Of a DNA stretch of 64,000 bases, positions 1 through 13,259 are shown one piece after another. The DNA is from Ampelomyces quisqualis. Lineage: Eukaryota > Ascomycota > Dothideomycetes > Pleosporales > Phaeosphaeriaceae. The stretch is from positions 1,302,001 to 1,366,000 of the forward strand of contig JAGTXZ010000008.1 of NCBI GenBank assembly GCA_018398575.1. The letters are read 5' to 3'. The translations under genes and the position numbers were made by a program. The notes below the pieces were generated by a model. The model saw only the letters and a program-made list of their open reading frames with translations, had not been told where the DNA came from and made no database searches. Every line of letters starts with the position of its first letter. Position 1 is the first letter of the stretch.

Positions 1-3000
1 TTAGCTAAAACTAAGTAAAACGCAGTAACAGTTAACCTATATACAGTTAGGTTTAGGTTTAGAAGCTACCTTAGAAGCCAGTTAATAGGATCCTGCACTT
101 AAAAGGCTATAGAGACAGAAATAACAGCTACTTTATAAGCAAAAAGTTAGGGTAACACTACTTAGTTTAATTCGCGAATAATAAGAAATTAGGAGATATA
201 GAAATAGAGGAGGTTACCTAACTGACTAAAGGACTATTAAAGCCTACCTACGCAGTAGGGCAAAAGAAAAAGAACCTAAAGAAGTAGTAGCTAGTTTAGA
301 AGTTTAAGGCTAACGCCTAATTAGTTATCTAGCGCATCTTTAACACTCTAGTTCTATTACTGCTTAAGACTGTTATTAGCAACATACTAGAGGTTAAGAA
401 GAAGCTATTCTAAGTAAGCTATACGCTAGCTAAATTTAAAGACTTTTTACTTACTCTAACACGCTATACAACAGTTAAAAGCGCTAACAAAGACTTAGAT
501 AGAAACTAACCTACTATAAGAGCTAGTGTTAACTTACTAACCTAGAGCTTACTTCTAGACTACGTGCTAGTTAAGGCAGTAAACAGAAAAGTAAGTAAGT
601 GCTTTAGTATTAATGCTAAACACTAGTTAGACTTAGAGATTAGCTAGATTAAAAGGCACATCTAATGCACTAAAGAACTAGGCCTTAAGCCTACTGCTAA
701 CAAGGACTTTAGCAAGCCTACTTACTGTTAAAGAAAGTATAATTAAGCCTTAGGCGTAGAGCACTTTAGGAGGGAGTGCTTAAAAGTACCTATTAACATT
801 AAAGAGACCTAGTTTCTTAGCCTTATTAACTTTAGCGCAGAGCTTAACATTATAAAAAGAGAAATAGTAGAATAAGCTATACTTCTAATTACGTCTCTGC
901 TAAAGAGTATAAGAACTATAAAAAAAGTAGTAGTAAACACTTTAACTAAAGAGTTCTTAGGCATTATATAGAAAGTACTTATTACTATTAAGAGGATTAA
1001 AATCTGCACTAGCTTCTTTAGTCTTAAGGAGTGCACAAGCCTAATTATTTTAGGTAATTTCTTTTTAACAAACGCTTAAGCTAGAATTAAGTACGCTACT
1101 AATAGGCGAACCTACTACTAAATCTTTAGCAAGAATAGTAAATACAGTATAAGATTTATGTGCATAAGAGGCAATTAGATTAACGCGCTAGGACTCTACT
1201 CTAGGCCTTTTGTAGGAAACGTTAGAGGAGTGTAATTACTAGCGTTTTACTCCTATCTAAACCTGTTGCACAGCTAGACTAGAACTATTAAATAAACTTA
1301 ACACAGCTTTAAATGGACTCTAATACTCTAAGCAAGGATTAGCTAGCAATAAAGTTAGTAACAGAGTAGGTCTAACAGAAATCTTTATTACTAATTATTT
1401 TCTTAGAAACACACTCCTTCTAGTAGCTAGGTGTAAGCACTATAGGCGCAGAGCCTAACAGATCTATTATTATTAGTAACAGCAATAGAATGTATATACT
1501 TGTTAGCAATAGCGTAGACTACTACTTTTAAAATATTATAGCAAGTGTTGTAAGGCAGCTTTCTTAGAGTCTTAGAATTAATATTAGTGCTAAGAGCTTC
1601 TAAGAGCAAGAGCTTAGTAAAACAACTAGTAAGAAGAAGTTACTTATTAAAGTAATAACAATTTAGCTAAAGCGCATAACTAATCTATAATTAAATAACA
1701 TTTTCTTTAATGTTAGCACTTTGCATAAGCAAAAAGCTTAAAAGGTCTAGCTAGTAGATAACTTAGGATAGGCTCTAAGAGATATTAGTAGGTATAAAGA
1801 TTAGAAAGAGCGTGCGCGCATTTAACAGGTACTAAACAAGAAGAATACTCTATTCTTAAGCTACTTTAAGCTACAATATGCAAAGTTCTCTAGAGGCATA
1901 AGGCTTACGCCTAAACGCCTGTTAAAGATAAAGATCTTTTTAGACTTACTCCTACAAGGACAAGCTATGCTAGAGGAGCTACTATACTAATAAGAAGCTA
2001 CTCTAGCCTAGAACTTTAGTAAATTAGGACAAGTTAGCTATAAGGTAGTACTTCTAATTAAAATTAACACTGTTTCTTACAAGGCGTAGCAAGCTAATTA
2101 GTTCCTTATCTCCTAAAAACTTAGAGAAGTAATAGTTAAAATAGTACAAAAACGTATTAACTAAGAGGCTTTTAAACTGTGCAGAAGCTAGTACTAAAAC
2201 CTATAGTTTCTAGTAGCTAAGAAAGATAAAGAATATTAACTTATTAACAACATATAGAAGATTAACAAGGTTATAATTTATAACGCAAACCTACTACCTA
2301 ATCTAAATAAATTTGCAGAAGATTTTACTAGTTGCGTAATTATAAGCTTGCTTAACTTCTTCTTAGAATATAACTAAGTAGAGCTGCACAAGAACTTCTA
2401 AGACGTAATAGCGTTCTATATACCTATTAGACTAGTACGCTAGTGCACGCTACCTATAGGTACTACAAATTTAGTTACTAAATTTGTACGCGTTATAACT
2501 AAGATATGCTAAGATTATATTCTAGAACGCTATAGGCTTTACTTAGATAACGTTTGTATTAAGAGACTAAAGTCCCAATACAATAGAACAAAGATTAAAC
2601 TAGGTATTAGAAAATATTTTATAGAATACCTCTATAATATAGACGCTGTATTAGCAGACATTAAGTGTGCAAAAGCTATAATATTAGGCTACAAATTAGA
2701 CTTCTATTACGCGTCTATAGTTATAGTAAGTTATTGTGTTAACGCTACTAGCTACTATTCTAACTATAAAAAAATTAAGAAAATACTCTCCTAGCTACTC
2801 TGCAGAGACTAAAAGGATTTTTAAATGTTTATTAGTATATGCGTGTATTACAGAGTATAGATTAAGCGTTTAGCTATTATTTTAGAGCTGCTATTCTACC
2901 TGCTACGCAAGAACGCGCCTTTTAAGTAGTCTTTAGAACAATAGAGCGCAATAGATAAATTAAAACACGCGCTATACTCTACGCTAGCACTTGTTTCTAT

Positions 3001-4578
3001 CTTTTATAATAAGCTGTTACTTCCAATTATTGTTTCTATTAATAGTAGCAAAAAGAGTTAAGGCGCAGTTCTTATGCAACTAGATCTAAAGGGTTGTTAG
3101 CACTCTATCTAGTACAAAAGTAGGGTTTAGTCTAAATCTAAACAAAATTAAGACTTAGGAAAACACAAATGCAAAGCTCTACTCCTAGCGCTAAAGAAGT
3201 TTTAGACCTACTTGTATAGAGTAGAGTTTATTATAGAAACAGACGCAAAGACGCTAGTTACACAGCTTTAGCAAAGTGTAACTAACTTGCTAAAAGCCTT
3301 TGTTATGTTGTAGCTAGCACTCTTCAACATATAGAAATTTAATATAGTCTATATCAAAGGTAAGAAAAACCTAGTAGCTAACGCTCTTTTAAGAAGACCT
3401 AAGAAGCTAGGATAGAAGCTACCTAAGAAGCTAGAGAAGGACATTAAAGATTTTATTAACGCTTATTTAAATTTAGTATAGCTTACTATTGCTCTACAGC
3501 TACGCGTATGCAATCTACGTTATAGAGTATATAAGGCTAATATTAGTTTTAAGAAAAACCTACTAGATAAAGCCTATAGTAAAGAGTCTTAGGCTTAGGC
3601 TTATTAGATTCTATTCTACTGTTAGCCTAATAGTCTTTTAAGAGCTAAAATAAAAAAGTTTAGAAGAAGAGTACTTAAATTAACAGTAAGAGAAAGGCAC
3701 CTGTTTTTAATACTAACTAGAGGGCGCTTGCTACAGCAAATTGTAAACAAACCTAACAAACGTTTAGCTATTATTAAAGCTATGCACAATAAATTAGGCT
3801 ACTAGAAGAAAAAAGGTATATAGCGTAAGGTGCAGGCACGTTATTATTAGGAAGAACAATATAAGGATATTAAGTCCTATATTAAGTTATGCCTAGAGTG
3901 TTAAGTATACGCCTTAGCAACAGTTTAAGAAAAACTCTAGCTAACAACCTTTCTAATAATACTCTTTAGCTAGATATTAATAGACGTAGTCTATATACCT
4001 ATAACTAGAGGCAAGAAGTTTCTTGTAGTAGCCTAATACACTACAACTTAGTAGGTTAAAGCTAGAGCCCTATTAAACGCAGACTTAATATCTATTGTTA
4101 AGTTTCTAGAACAAGAAGTCTTCTACTAATAGAGCCTACTACTTAAAATTTTAGTTAATAGAAGCTCTAAAAACAAGCATCTACTAATTAACCTGCAGTA
4201 GCAGTTTAAAATCTATAGAGTAGTAGCTAGCGCCTATTATCTATAAGGTTAAGGCTTAATTAAACAAGAACACACACTAATAGTAGATATCTTAAAGAAG
4301 CTTAGTAGAATATAGGTTAACTACTTACACTAAGTTCTATAGGCTAATTAGACTAGCGTTAAGCATGCTACAAAAGAAACTCTAGCTTTCCTAACTTGTA
4401 GTTGTAAGCACGTTCTGCCTATAGAATTATGTATACCTACTTAGTAAATACTACTCTAGAAGGAAGTAACTAATACAGCTTTACTCTTAGCTATAAGAGC
4501 TTATTAATTTAAAAAGAGAGATATTAGACTATAAGAGTCTATTACTAAAACTATTTAACTAAGAAATAATAACAAGAA
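1..4578 (+). pseudogene. Degenerate Gypsy pol of copy A1: protease, RT, RNase H, integrase (first part)
   Basis: Protease lies near 810-1075; the catalytic D-S/T-G has become N-F-S followed by AEL. RT starts near 2200 with FLVAKKDK; its active site YLDD reads YLDN at 2540-2551. RNase H (about 2950-3400) ends with a block close to FNIVYIKGKKNLVANAL, a common Gypsy RNase H end. Integrase has its zinc-binding HHCC near 3780-3902 (MHNKLG, then CLEC). The catalytic core is near 3970-4270: the second Asp is Asn (ILVNRSSKN) and the Glu is Lys (GLIK). The frame is closed by dozens of TAG/TAA codons. The copia insertion separates the C-terminal part, which resumes at 12126. Confidence 0.85.
4574..4578. 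repeat. Left target-site duplication of the copia insertion
   Basis: AAGAA stands just left of the LTR and AAGGA just right (12121-12125). The uninterrupted site in copy A2 reads AAAGA. All three differ only by G/A transitions, so the ancestral 5-bp duplication was probably AAGGA. Confidence 0.85.
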
Positions 4579-4796
4579 TGTAGGAGCTAAGCGATACTAT
4601 AGATTAAATTGTCTTAAGTAAAAAGGATCCCTTTACTTATTCTATACTACGTAAGAATAGATTAGATTAAATACACTAAGCTAAGAAACAGCTTAATAAG
4701 TTAGTCTAGTTCTAAATAGATTCTATCTTATTAGTGACATACTTAGTTATTACACGTAACAATCCTGTAATCTGCTAATTTACATACTCTGTTACA
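4579..4796 (-). repeat. 3' LTR of the copia element
   Basis: 218 bp, starts TGTAGGAGC and ends TCTGTTACA. It pairs with 11903-12120. The purine run next to it on the coding (minus) strand, AGAGAGTG complementary to 4797-4805, is a possible polypurine tract. Confidence 0.92.
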
Positions 4797-5470
4797 CACT
4801 CTCTAGATTAGGTAAACTTGTTAGCTTGCCTAATCTGTTTAGCAGAGCAGAAGTAGTAATTAAGGCAAACAGCAGTGCTGCTTTGTATTGCAAGCGCTGC
4901 GTTACTTAATTTATTAGCTTAAACGTTAGTTATTAGCGCGTAAATTCCTAATTATTTACTATATATATAACTAAATCTAATATTAGTGTTATTTATCTAA
5001 AAATATAGCCTATGTTATCTTCTTAGGCCTTGTGTGTAGGTTTTATAAGCAGGCAGTCTATAGGATAGGTGCAAATAGACTGTTAGTAAGAGTTTACCTA
5101 TTAGCTAAGCTTTAATTTAGAGCGTTTGCTATTGCCTAGCCTGTTAGGCAAGTAAGAGGCAGTCTGTTTACGCGTATTGTTATAGAGTAAGATTGCGCAA
5201 CTAAGTAAGAGAGCAGTAGGTAAGCTTATTACCTAGCAGTTGCGTTGCTTAAGTATAAGAAGCCTACCTGCTTCTATACTCTTATACTCTAGGGCATTAA
5301 TTAACTTATTAATTAACTTATTAACTAGCTACTTATCTATTAATTCTTTTTATTATCTACTTTATTAACTGCTTTATCTATCTACTCTATTATAGTAAGT
5401 TTTTTCTGCTCTTAATCTAGTTTGTTACTAACTCTAGTAGCCTTCTAAGAAGAATCTGTCTGTTATAATT

Positions 5471-6580
5471 AACAAGATAGCTTATGCGCGCGCCTACAAG
5501 AAGAACGCTGCTACTCCTACGCCTGCTAATAAGAGTAAAGACAACTAGGTCTTAGTAAATCCTTTGCGCTAATCCTAGCGCAAGACTAAGCAACGCAATC
5601 TTACGCCTAAGAGCAGAGCAGTCTCTAGCAAAGAGACTGTTAAGGTTAAGAAAAGAGAGCTTTACTCTAGTTTGTGCTTGCGCTGTGCCTCTTAGTTTAC
5701 TAATAATTAAGGTAATAGCTGCTGCTATAGTAGGGCTAGATTAACAATAAGTAAGTATTATATAGCTTGCCTAAACTATTCTTGCGTTAAGGTGTAAGTT
5801 GTTCTAATTGCTATTAGTAATATAATTGCTAATTTAAGTAGCCTAGGTAATCTGCGTAAGTAGACTATAAAGATTATTATTAGCGTGTTTAAGGGAACTA
5901 TTACAGTAAGTTTTAGAGCTTCTTTAATCTTAGAAATAGCTAACTTATTTATAAGAGCTAGAGAAGGCTTACGCGTAGCTTAACTAGCAGCTTAAAGCTG
6001 CAAAGGCCTTATAGTAGGCTTAGAGTGCTCTAGCTCTTACTAGTTTTAGAGTAAGCTTAAGCTATGTTAATCTAACTTTTAGCTTGCTAAGAAAGAAGCC
6101 TGCGTGTTCTACTTAAGGTTTAAAGAGATATAGGCAGCAAGGCTTTAGTAGAGCGTTAAGCAGCTTTGTAGCTTAGAGTCTGTTTACGCTAGTCTATAAC
6201 TAGCTGTTGTTTAGTTACTAGCGTTGCAGCTCTTTCCTGCCTAACGCTCTACTGCTTAAGAAGCAGCTTTAGGCTGCTTAGACTCTAATACCTAAGCGCT
6301 AGGAGCTAGCGTAGGATTAGTTGTTGTCTCTATTGCCTAAGGCTATAGGAACAGTTAGAGATTTGCTATCTCTAAGATATAGATTAAGAGCTTTAGGTCT
6401 CTTAATTGCTAAGCGTTGTGCTTAAGCTTACAAGATAATTAATAAGGTCTTTAACTTTATAAAGGTAAGTTTCTAAATAGTTTTACTTGTAATTTAGCGT
6501 TAGTAGTCTTAGTTTTTGCGTGTTTACTCTGCTTAGATCTTGTAGTAATCTTAAGCTTTAAGAGCAAGCAAATCAATTAG
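5471..6580 (+). pseudogene. Cys-rich accessory ORF of the copia element, antisense to pol
   Basis: An almost continuous frame of about 370 codons, interrupted only by TAG/TAA, runs opposite to pol and converges on its 3' end. It starts near 5471 (start codon uncertain) and stops with TAG at 6578-6580. The N-terminal part is Thr/Pro/Lys/Ser-rich. A cysteine cluster at 5675-5785 reads CLRC, then CC, then C and NYSC. After it the frame is Leu/Ala/Gln-rich and probably helical. I do not recognise the family. A zinc-binding fold is inferred only from Cys spacing. The 3' position antisense to pol matches the Cys-rich ORF of element B, so it may be a shared accessory gene of these retroelements. Confidence 0.5.
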
Positions 6581-6639
6581 TAAATAAAAAAGTTAAATTA
6601 ATCTTTGTGTTTTCTAAATTATTGCTTTGTAAGTAACTT

Positions 6640-9600
6640 GCTTATATTCTTAAGGTTAAGAAGCTACTTAAACTTAAGAAATTGTTAATAGGTAAGGTTC
6701 TTAGTAAGACTATTAGCTAGCATTAATCTAGATTCTAGATAGAATACTTAGAATAATCCTTTTAAGTGCTCTTACCTAAGCCATATATTCTAAATGTTAA
6801 CATGCCTAAGCTTAGTAGATATCTGCTTATTTTTCCCTATAACTAATTAGATAGTTTGCTAATTATTACACTAAATATTCTAAAGATCTTCTAGATTAAG
6901 CGTAAGCTCCTTTAAGAACTAGTTAAGCGCTATAGATTCTTTTGCAGCGTATTCTAAAGCAAGCAGCTTAGCTTTAGTTATTAAAGTAGTAACTAATCCT
7001 TGCCTTGCAGCTTTCTAAGAAATTGCTCCTCTAAACAGGATAGCTATATAACTATATAAGGAGTGCCTAGTTACTTTATTATTAGTAAAGGAGGCGTCCC
7101 TACAAATAGTTAGTTCTAAACTATTAAAATTACTATACTTAATTAAACTAAACCTTGTTTAATACAGGTATATAATTACTTGTTCTACAGCTTTAAGATG
7201 CTTGTCTAAAGGATTAGTTAAGAAATAGGAAAGCTTTAAGACTGCGTAAGCTATATCTAGCCAGATTATAATTACAGTGTAGAGAACTAATCTAACTCTT
7301 TCTTAATAGGCCTTAATTTCTTGCTTACTAGCTTCTCTAGTGTTCTTGTAGAGCTCCTTAGATAGCAATAGTGTTAGAGGGAATAATCTATTGTGTAGTC
7401 TAAATTTCTTAGTAATCTTATTAATATAGGCGTTATAGACCAAAGTAATTGATTAGTCTAATCTGTTTTAGATAACTCTAATCCCAAGGAACTATTTAAC
7501 TAGTCCTTAATCCTAGATTTTATATTTACTAATAATCTTAGACTATAGAACCTTAGCTTTAAGCTTGTAATTCTTGTAGTAAATAAGTAAGATATTATTA
7601 ACGTAGAATAGAACAAAGATTGTTTAGTCCTAAGTAAAGAAAAGGCAGGGTTCTTCTTTAGATGCAAGTAGTCCTATCTCGCGCAGTAATCTTAAGAATT
7701 CCTTATACTAAAGTAATAGAGATTCTCTAAGCCTATAGAGCGCTTAGTTAAGCCTTACACAAAGCCTAGCTTTCTTAAATCTGTCTAGTAGATTATAGAT
7801 TACTAGATTGTTAGCTGTAATTAAGGTGTTAAAGAACGCTCTAACTACGTTGTATTGCATAATTTCTAGATTAAACTAGGCTGCAATAGCTATAGCAATC
7901 CTAAAAGACTTAGCTGCTAGTGTAGTAGCGTACGTAGTAAGTAGAGAGTCCTTCTCTTAGAAATCTTCTCTTACTACAAGCCTAGCCTTACACTTTAGAA
8001 AGTAACTGTCTTAATTAAACTTGTATGCTTAGACCTATTTTAATAGGATTAGTTAATCCTTAGACTTGTACTTTAGAATCTCTTTTTAGGTACCTTTCTT
8101 GTGTAGCTAATTAATTTTCTTAAGAGAGGCATCTAACAACAGGCTTTTTATTAGATGTTAAAGCATCTGCTTCTATATGTTAGGCAGCTTAGGCATGTTA
8201 TTTCTATAAGCACGCTTCTTAACTATTTAGTAATTCTAATTACTTAGCATTGCTGTTATAATTATAGCGTTTAGTGTTTTGTAACTAGAGCGCTTGTTCT
8301 AGGCTTCTACAAGGCCTAGAAGGAAAGTGTTTTTAAAATTATTCTTCTAGTAATCTACAAATAGATCTGCAATTAATATATTTACACTCTTACTCTCTAT
8401 CTAATTGTTATAATCTTTCTTGCAGTAAAGCAGCATATATTAACTTAGTAGTTTGTTAATCTTAGGAGCTGCTTTTTACAGTCAATAACTTAATTATGTA
8501 AAAGAATCTGCTAGTCTTGCTTTATCTAGAGCTCTAGAGTTACTGCTCTTAGGTTAAGTAGCAGAAGAGGAAAAGGCTAACTGCCTATCCTGTTAGGAAC
8601 CTATTCAATCTCTAGATACTAACAGGCTAGCTCTTTTAGAACCTAGCAATAGTCCTTAGCTGTCAGATCCTACGCGCTTAATAAGCTTAATACTAAATAA
8701 CTTATCTAGTTCTAGAGTTGCCTCTGGCGTAATAAGCCTAGTATATTTACTTTAGTCTAAGAGGATTCTTAAATGCTTGCTAGCTCTGCTAGCACTCCTC
8801 TTAGTTTCTGCTTTCTTTCTTTTATAATTATAAGATTAGCTAGTCTCTGTAATCCTTAGAATTAGATGCTTACCCCTAAGCTGCTGCTTAGTAACTTTAG
8901 TAATTTCCTAGCTTAGTTAATCCTGTAGAACAGGCAGGTTAATATCCTGCCTAGGATTATCTAGTTTACTAACGTGTAAAATATCTACAATCTTAAGCGC
9001 CTGCTCTTTAGGTATCTTATCTTCTTAGTTACTAGAGTAGAATATAGATTTATTAAAGGTAACGTCTCTTGTTGCAATTACTTAATTAATTAATAGGACC
9101 TATATGTAATAGATATTAGAGGCTTAATAGCCTACTAGATATCTAATATAGCTATAAGGGTTAACTTTAAACTCTTGCTTGTTCCTGCCTACTGCTTAGT
9201 TGCGATTAAGAGGATACGCTCTGCAGCTATAAGTATAAATACTACTCTAATTTAGGCGTAGATTAGCAGTTCTGTGCCTAGTAATTGCTAGCTTGTACTA
9301 TCAAAAATATTGCCTGAACCAGGCGTGCAGGACCTTATTTGGGGATTAAAAACTATAGATTTTTAATAGGCTTATGCTGTGTAGGTAGGCAGCCGCATCT
9401 ATAATATATAGCTAGAGCTTAGTTAGAAGATTTGTACCTGTGCGCATCTTAATTAATTTTGTAATTAGCTCTTAACCTACCTGCTTAGCTAATCTATTTG
9501 GCTAATGCGTGTATAGTAGTAGGCGTAGTATTTTAATCTTCTCTTAATCTGCCTACTTCTTATACTGTAAACGCCCTCTCTAAGGCAGAGTCGCAGTATT

Positions 9601-11890
9601 ATTATCCTAATAGATTTCTACAATCTTTAGATTAAATTTGTTTCTAACCTAGGCTGTAAATTAGTAAATTACTCTTATAATCTTAATTAACGTCTTGTTG
9701 TAAAGGTTGTAGTTAAAAAGCTTGCCTAAGTAGTCTTTCTTAATAGTTAAGAACTATTCTTTATAAAGCATTCCAGTTAGCATATTAAATAGATTCTAAG
9801 AGACTTAATAGAATAGTTATAGTAATCTTTCTCTTGGCTGCTGTAAGACTACTTAAGCTGCATAGGTAACTAAGCAGTCTTAACAATTAATCCTTTTGGT
9901 CCTATTTAACTTAACGTTTTAAGCTAACTAGGCAAGAGACTAGAGTGCTCGCTAGCCTAGGTAGCCTAATCTTTTGTACTATAGATCCTTGTTATTATCT
10001 CTTAAGTAATTAATATTAGATTAATATAAGGTGTACAGGATTAGTAGTTGTAGAACGTAGCGTGTAACCTAGTTGTATTTAATAAACAAGAGGTTGTAAG
10101 CCTTATAGAGCTTATGTATAATAACATTCTACTTATATAATCTAAACTAAAGAGTGCTGTCTAATCTACTATACTATATACCTGCCTACTTAAGCAGTGC
10201 TGCAGATACAATGTTTATATAAAAGCTATTAACAACTTTAACCTTTTTAAGCTTTAGGTTCTTTGTGTATAGGCCTTTTAGACTATATAGAATATTCTTA
10301 ATTACTTAATTACTATATCTAGTTACAGGAAGTAACTGTATTCTAGCCTTAACCCTTTTTTTAGAGTAGGTAGGACTATACATTTCTAGAACAAGGAGCA
10401 ACTAATTATTAATAAAGTGCACTACACTAGCCCTATTATAAATAGTACTTCTTAAAAGTAAATAGGTTATAAACGTAGTTGTGTACACTCTAAAGTCTAG
10501 ATTAGTAACATTAGGTTCCTAATTAAGAGTAGTTAGGTTAATTAATGCTGCTATAACATCTCCTAGGTATGTTACTGCCTTAGTCCTAGAAGTTAACTAG
10601 TTAGCTGCAATAGGTAGCGTCTAACTAGCCTTCTTAATCTTGTTATTAAGTAAGGCCTACTTAGAGGTGTTAAGCTGCTTAAGAACCTTCTTTTAGTTAA
10701 AATTAGAGATCTTAATTAGTACTTTTCCTAGTAAAGCTAATCTAGTAATTATAGTCTTTAGTTAAAGATAATCTATTAGGTCTTATTTGTGCTTCTTATT
10801 GTTCTTGCAAGGGCAAGATTTTAGCTTAGAATTGTCTTTGCCTTTGTTCCTTAGATTAGAGTTTTCTAAGTTTTTAATATTCCTAAGGGTAGCAAAAGCT
10901 AAATAGGATTTTCCTTTAGTAACTAAGACTGCTTGCTCCTAAAGTATTAGAGTAAAGATCTTAGCTAGATTATACATAGTTATAACAGGCTAACTAAGGG
11001 CTGCGTCTTTAATAATATCCTAACGCATTAATTAAGCCTAATCTAGGGCAATCTTAACAGATAGAGCGTTAAGGAAGTTAGTAAGAGCAAGTTGTTCCTC
11101 TACCTCTGTAACTTAAAACGCTTAAGCCTTGCTGTAAATTACTTGCTATTTGTTAAACTATTTATCTAGAGTAATCCTACTGTGCCTAGCCTTTTCTAGA
11201 TAAGCTTAATACTGCTGCCTAACTAAGTGCATAGTATTGTTGTCTATTAGAGCTAGGTTATGCTTAAGAATCCTAATTAAGGCTTAGGGCGTTATTTCTA
11301 AAGAGTTAAGCATCTTAATTGCTGCAGGTGCTATAAGATCCTTAGCTATAGTTTAACTAATCTATTCTTAGACGTTGCTAAGTTTAGCTGCTTGCCTAGT
11401 CTATTTTAACGTATTAACTTTGTATTAGCAAACGTCTTCTTTGTAACTGCTAGAGGTAAGTTTATAGGTAACTAGCTTTAGATTATATTAATCAAAATCT
11501 TTATTGCAGATCTGCGTGTCTAGATTAGTAGCTCTAGGCAGTAAAGCTAAGACTAGTTAACTTAGAGCAGCTAGAAGCTCTAGATATTTAGGTTCCTAGT
11601 TGTTAATTAGAAGCACTGTGTTGCTGTCTAGGTTAATCTAATCCTAGACTCCTTTGTTGCAAGCATAAAGCTAGAGTTAGGTAAACTAGTACAGCTAGTC
11701 TAACTAGCTAGTTAAGAGAACGTCTAGGCTAATCTTGTTGTTAGAATAGGAGTCTATAATTAATAACTAGCTGATTAAGTAGAGAGTATTTGTAAAGAGT
11801 TTTAAGGAGTATTAGAGTAATTGTTAATCTAGGTAGTACCTTAGTAATACAAGGTGCGCAGAAGGAATTAACACTATAGTCTTATAACGC
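6640..11890 (-). pseudogene. Degenerate copia gag-pol (gag, integrase, RT, RNase H)
   Basis: Read right to left on the minus strand. A gag-like region includes a short Cys/His motif near 10780-10850 (CPCKNNKKHK). The pre-integrase block (KRLGYLG, RALQSLA) is near 9930-10000. The integrase C-terminal region has AAAYLHSIS near 9390 and YSYIRYLVGY near 9150. RT (about 7250-8200) has QYNVVRAF for QYDVVNAF and ALYRLRES for the ALYGLKQS-type motif; its YVDDI box reads YVNNI at 7591-7605. RNase H (about 6640-7190) has ALEYAAKES, TKLRHVNIQ and a LTKNL ending typical of copia. Many Gln codons are now stops, so no product is possible. Confidence 0.85.
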
Positions 11891-11902
11891 AGGGCTTATA
11901 AC

Positions 11903-12120
11903 TGTAAGAGCTAAGTAATACTATAGATTAAATTGTCTTAAGTAAAAAGGATTCCTTTACTTGTTCTATACTACGTAAGAATAGATTAGATTAAATACAC
12001 TAAGCTAAGAAACAGCTTAATAAGTTAGTCTAGTCCTAAATAGATTCCATCTTATTAGTAACATGCTTGGTTATCACACGTAACAATCCTGTGATCTGCT
12101 AATTTACATACTCTGTTACA
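11903..12120 (-). repeat. 5' LTR of the copia element
   Basis: 218 bp; partner of 4579-4796. Because pol runs leftwards, this is the upstream LTR. The right target duplication AAGGA follows at 12121-12125. Confidence 0.92.
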
Positions 12121-12125
12121 AAGGA

Positions 12126-12860
12126 CTACTTTAATAAGAGTAGAGTTACGTAAACAGACAAGTTAAAGGTTAGTAACCTAGTGTTACTGCAAGATTTCTA
12201 CTACAATAATAACTAATTAGTGCTTAGTAAGTTTCTTCTAAAATAGCAAGAGCTATTTAGAATACATAAGGTTAGAGAGAAGGGCTAGTATAACCTTAAG
12301 GAGCTTAATAGAGTACTATTTTAAAGCTACACGCTAGGTAACAGGTTGAAGAAGTTCTATTAGCGCACTAAAATAGAACTAAAGCTTATTAACTAGAGCC
12401 TATCTACTAACAAGACTAAAGACTAGGCGCTTCCTAGCTATAGGCAGGATATCCTACAATTAGTAGGAGAATTAGTAGCGCGCTAGTGCTCTAAGAGGCT
12501 TAAGAACATTACTAAGGTAGATAAGGATAAAAATTTAGATTTAAAATAATTAGCAGAGATGCGCTAAAGGGCTATTAGAGTGCGCATTGTAAAAAACCTA
12601 AACTTTAACAGATCTTAATACAAAGTTATTAGAATAGCTTTAAAGCATCTATAAGAACAAAAGTAGATAGTAAAGAAAGATATATAATAGGCGCAATTTA
12701 CAATAATTCTACTAGCTATTAGAAGTAATACTGTTAAAACTAGCCTATGCATTAACTATTTAGAAGCTATATTAGCGCTACGCTACAAGGCATTTAAGCC
12801 TAAACTTCTAAATATACTAAAGCTTTAGAAAAAGCAACAGTATTATTGCTAGTATTAATA
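12126..12860 (+). pseudogene. Pol C-terminal part of copy A1 (post-integrase region)
   Basis: Resumes the A1 frame after the copia insertion. It has NLVLLQD, then a block like the GPY/F domain (LFRIHKVREKG, YNLKEL), then KKFY and a basic tail ending in clustered stops near 12850. No chromodomain is visible. The same stretch is uninterrupted in A2 at 33410-34150, which fixes the insertion point. Confidence 0.75.
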
Positions 12861-12861
12861 G

Positions 12862-13090
12862 GTATATTAACATTAACCTTTATCTTATCTCTATTATTAA
12901 CAGTATTCTTAGCAACAGTATCTATAGACTTGCTAGCCTTATTTTTAGACCTAGATTTAGAATCTAGTTTAACAGCCTAACTAGGATTAAAATTAGAGTT
13001 GCTATTATTAGAAAGCTCTAGTAGCTCTTTAGTTACGCAAGACCTTCTACTATAATAGCTCTTGTTATTAGCTGTATTGCGTAGTAGCCT
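12862..13090 (-). pseudogene. Short Ser/Asn/Lys-rich antisense frame, copy A1
   Basis: A minus-strand frame of about 75 codons with almost no stops, rich in Ser, Asn and Lys (for example KELLELSNNSNSN). It is kept in copy A2 at about 34150-34370. It lies tail to tail with pol. It could be the end of an antisense gene or chance openness in low-complexity DNA; I cannot decide. Confidence 0.22.
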
Positions 13091-13259
13091 ACTCTAAACA
13101 AACAAACTCTAATTAAACCTTACAGTAGCCTAGCAGGTTAAAACAAAAAACTAAGAGTAAGACGCATATTCTCTAACACCTTATATAGTAGAAATAGGTA
13201 GCGTTAGCAAGATATTACAAGCGTTAAGGCTATTTTAATTAATAGATTGCTTTAAATTA

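Larger units (their letters stand above)
4579..12120 (-). mobile_element. Ty1/copia-type LTR retrotransposon nested in A1 integrase
   Basis: Complete 7,542-bp element bounded by 218-bp LTRs that begin TGTA and end TTACA, with a 5-bp target duplication. Coding order on the minus strand, right to left, is gag, integrase, RT, RNase H, which is the copia order (integrase before RT). A further ORF on the opposite strand lies between RNase H and the 3' LTR (left end). All LTR differences I saw are transitions, so LTR divergence reflects RIP-like mutation and is not a clock. It inserted after copy A1 was in place. Confidence 0.92.

Noticed and set aside
809..1036. Small hydrophobic minus-strand frame, repeated at 29643-29891
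   Set aside because: It is the complement of the protease region of A1 and A2. It is kept only because the coding strand is related, and TAG/TAA are rare on that antisense frame.
1427..1609. 60-codon minus-strand frame, repeated at 30261-30443
   Set aside because: Antisense to pol between protease and RT in both copies; openness follows from homology of the copies.
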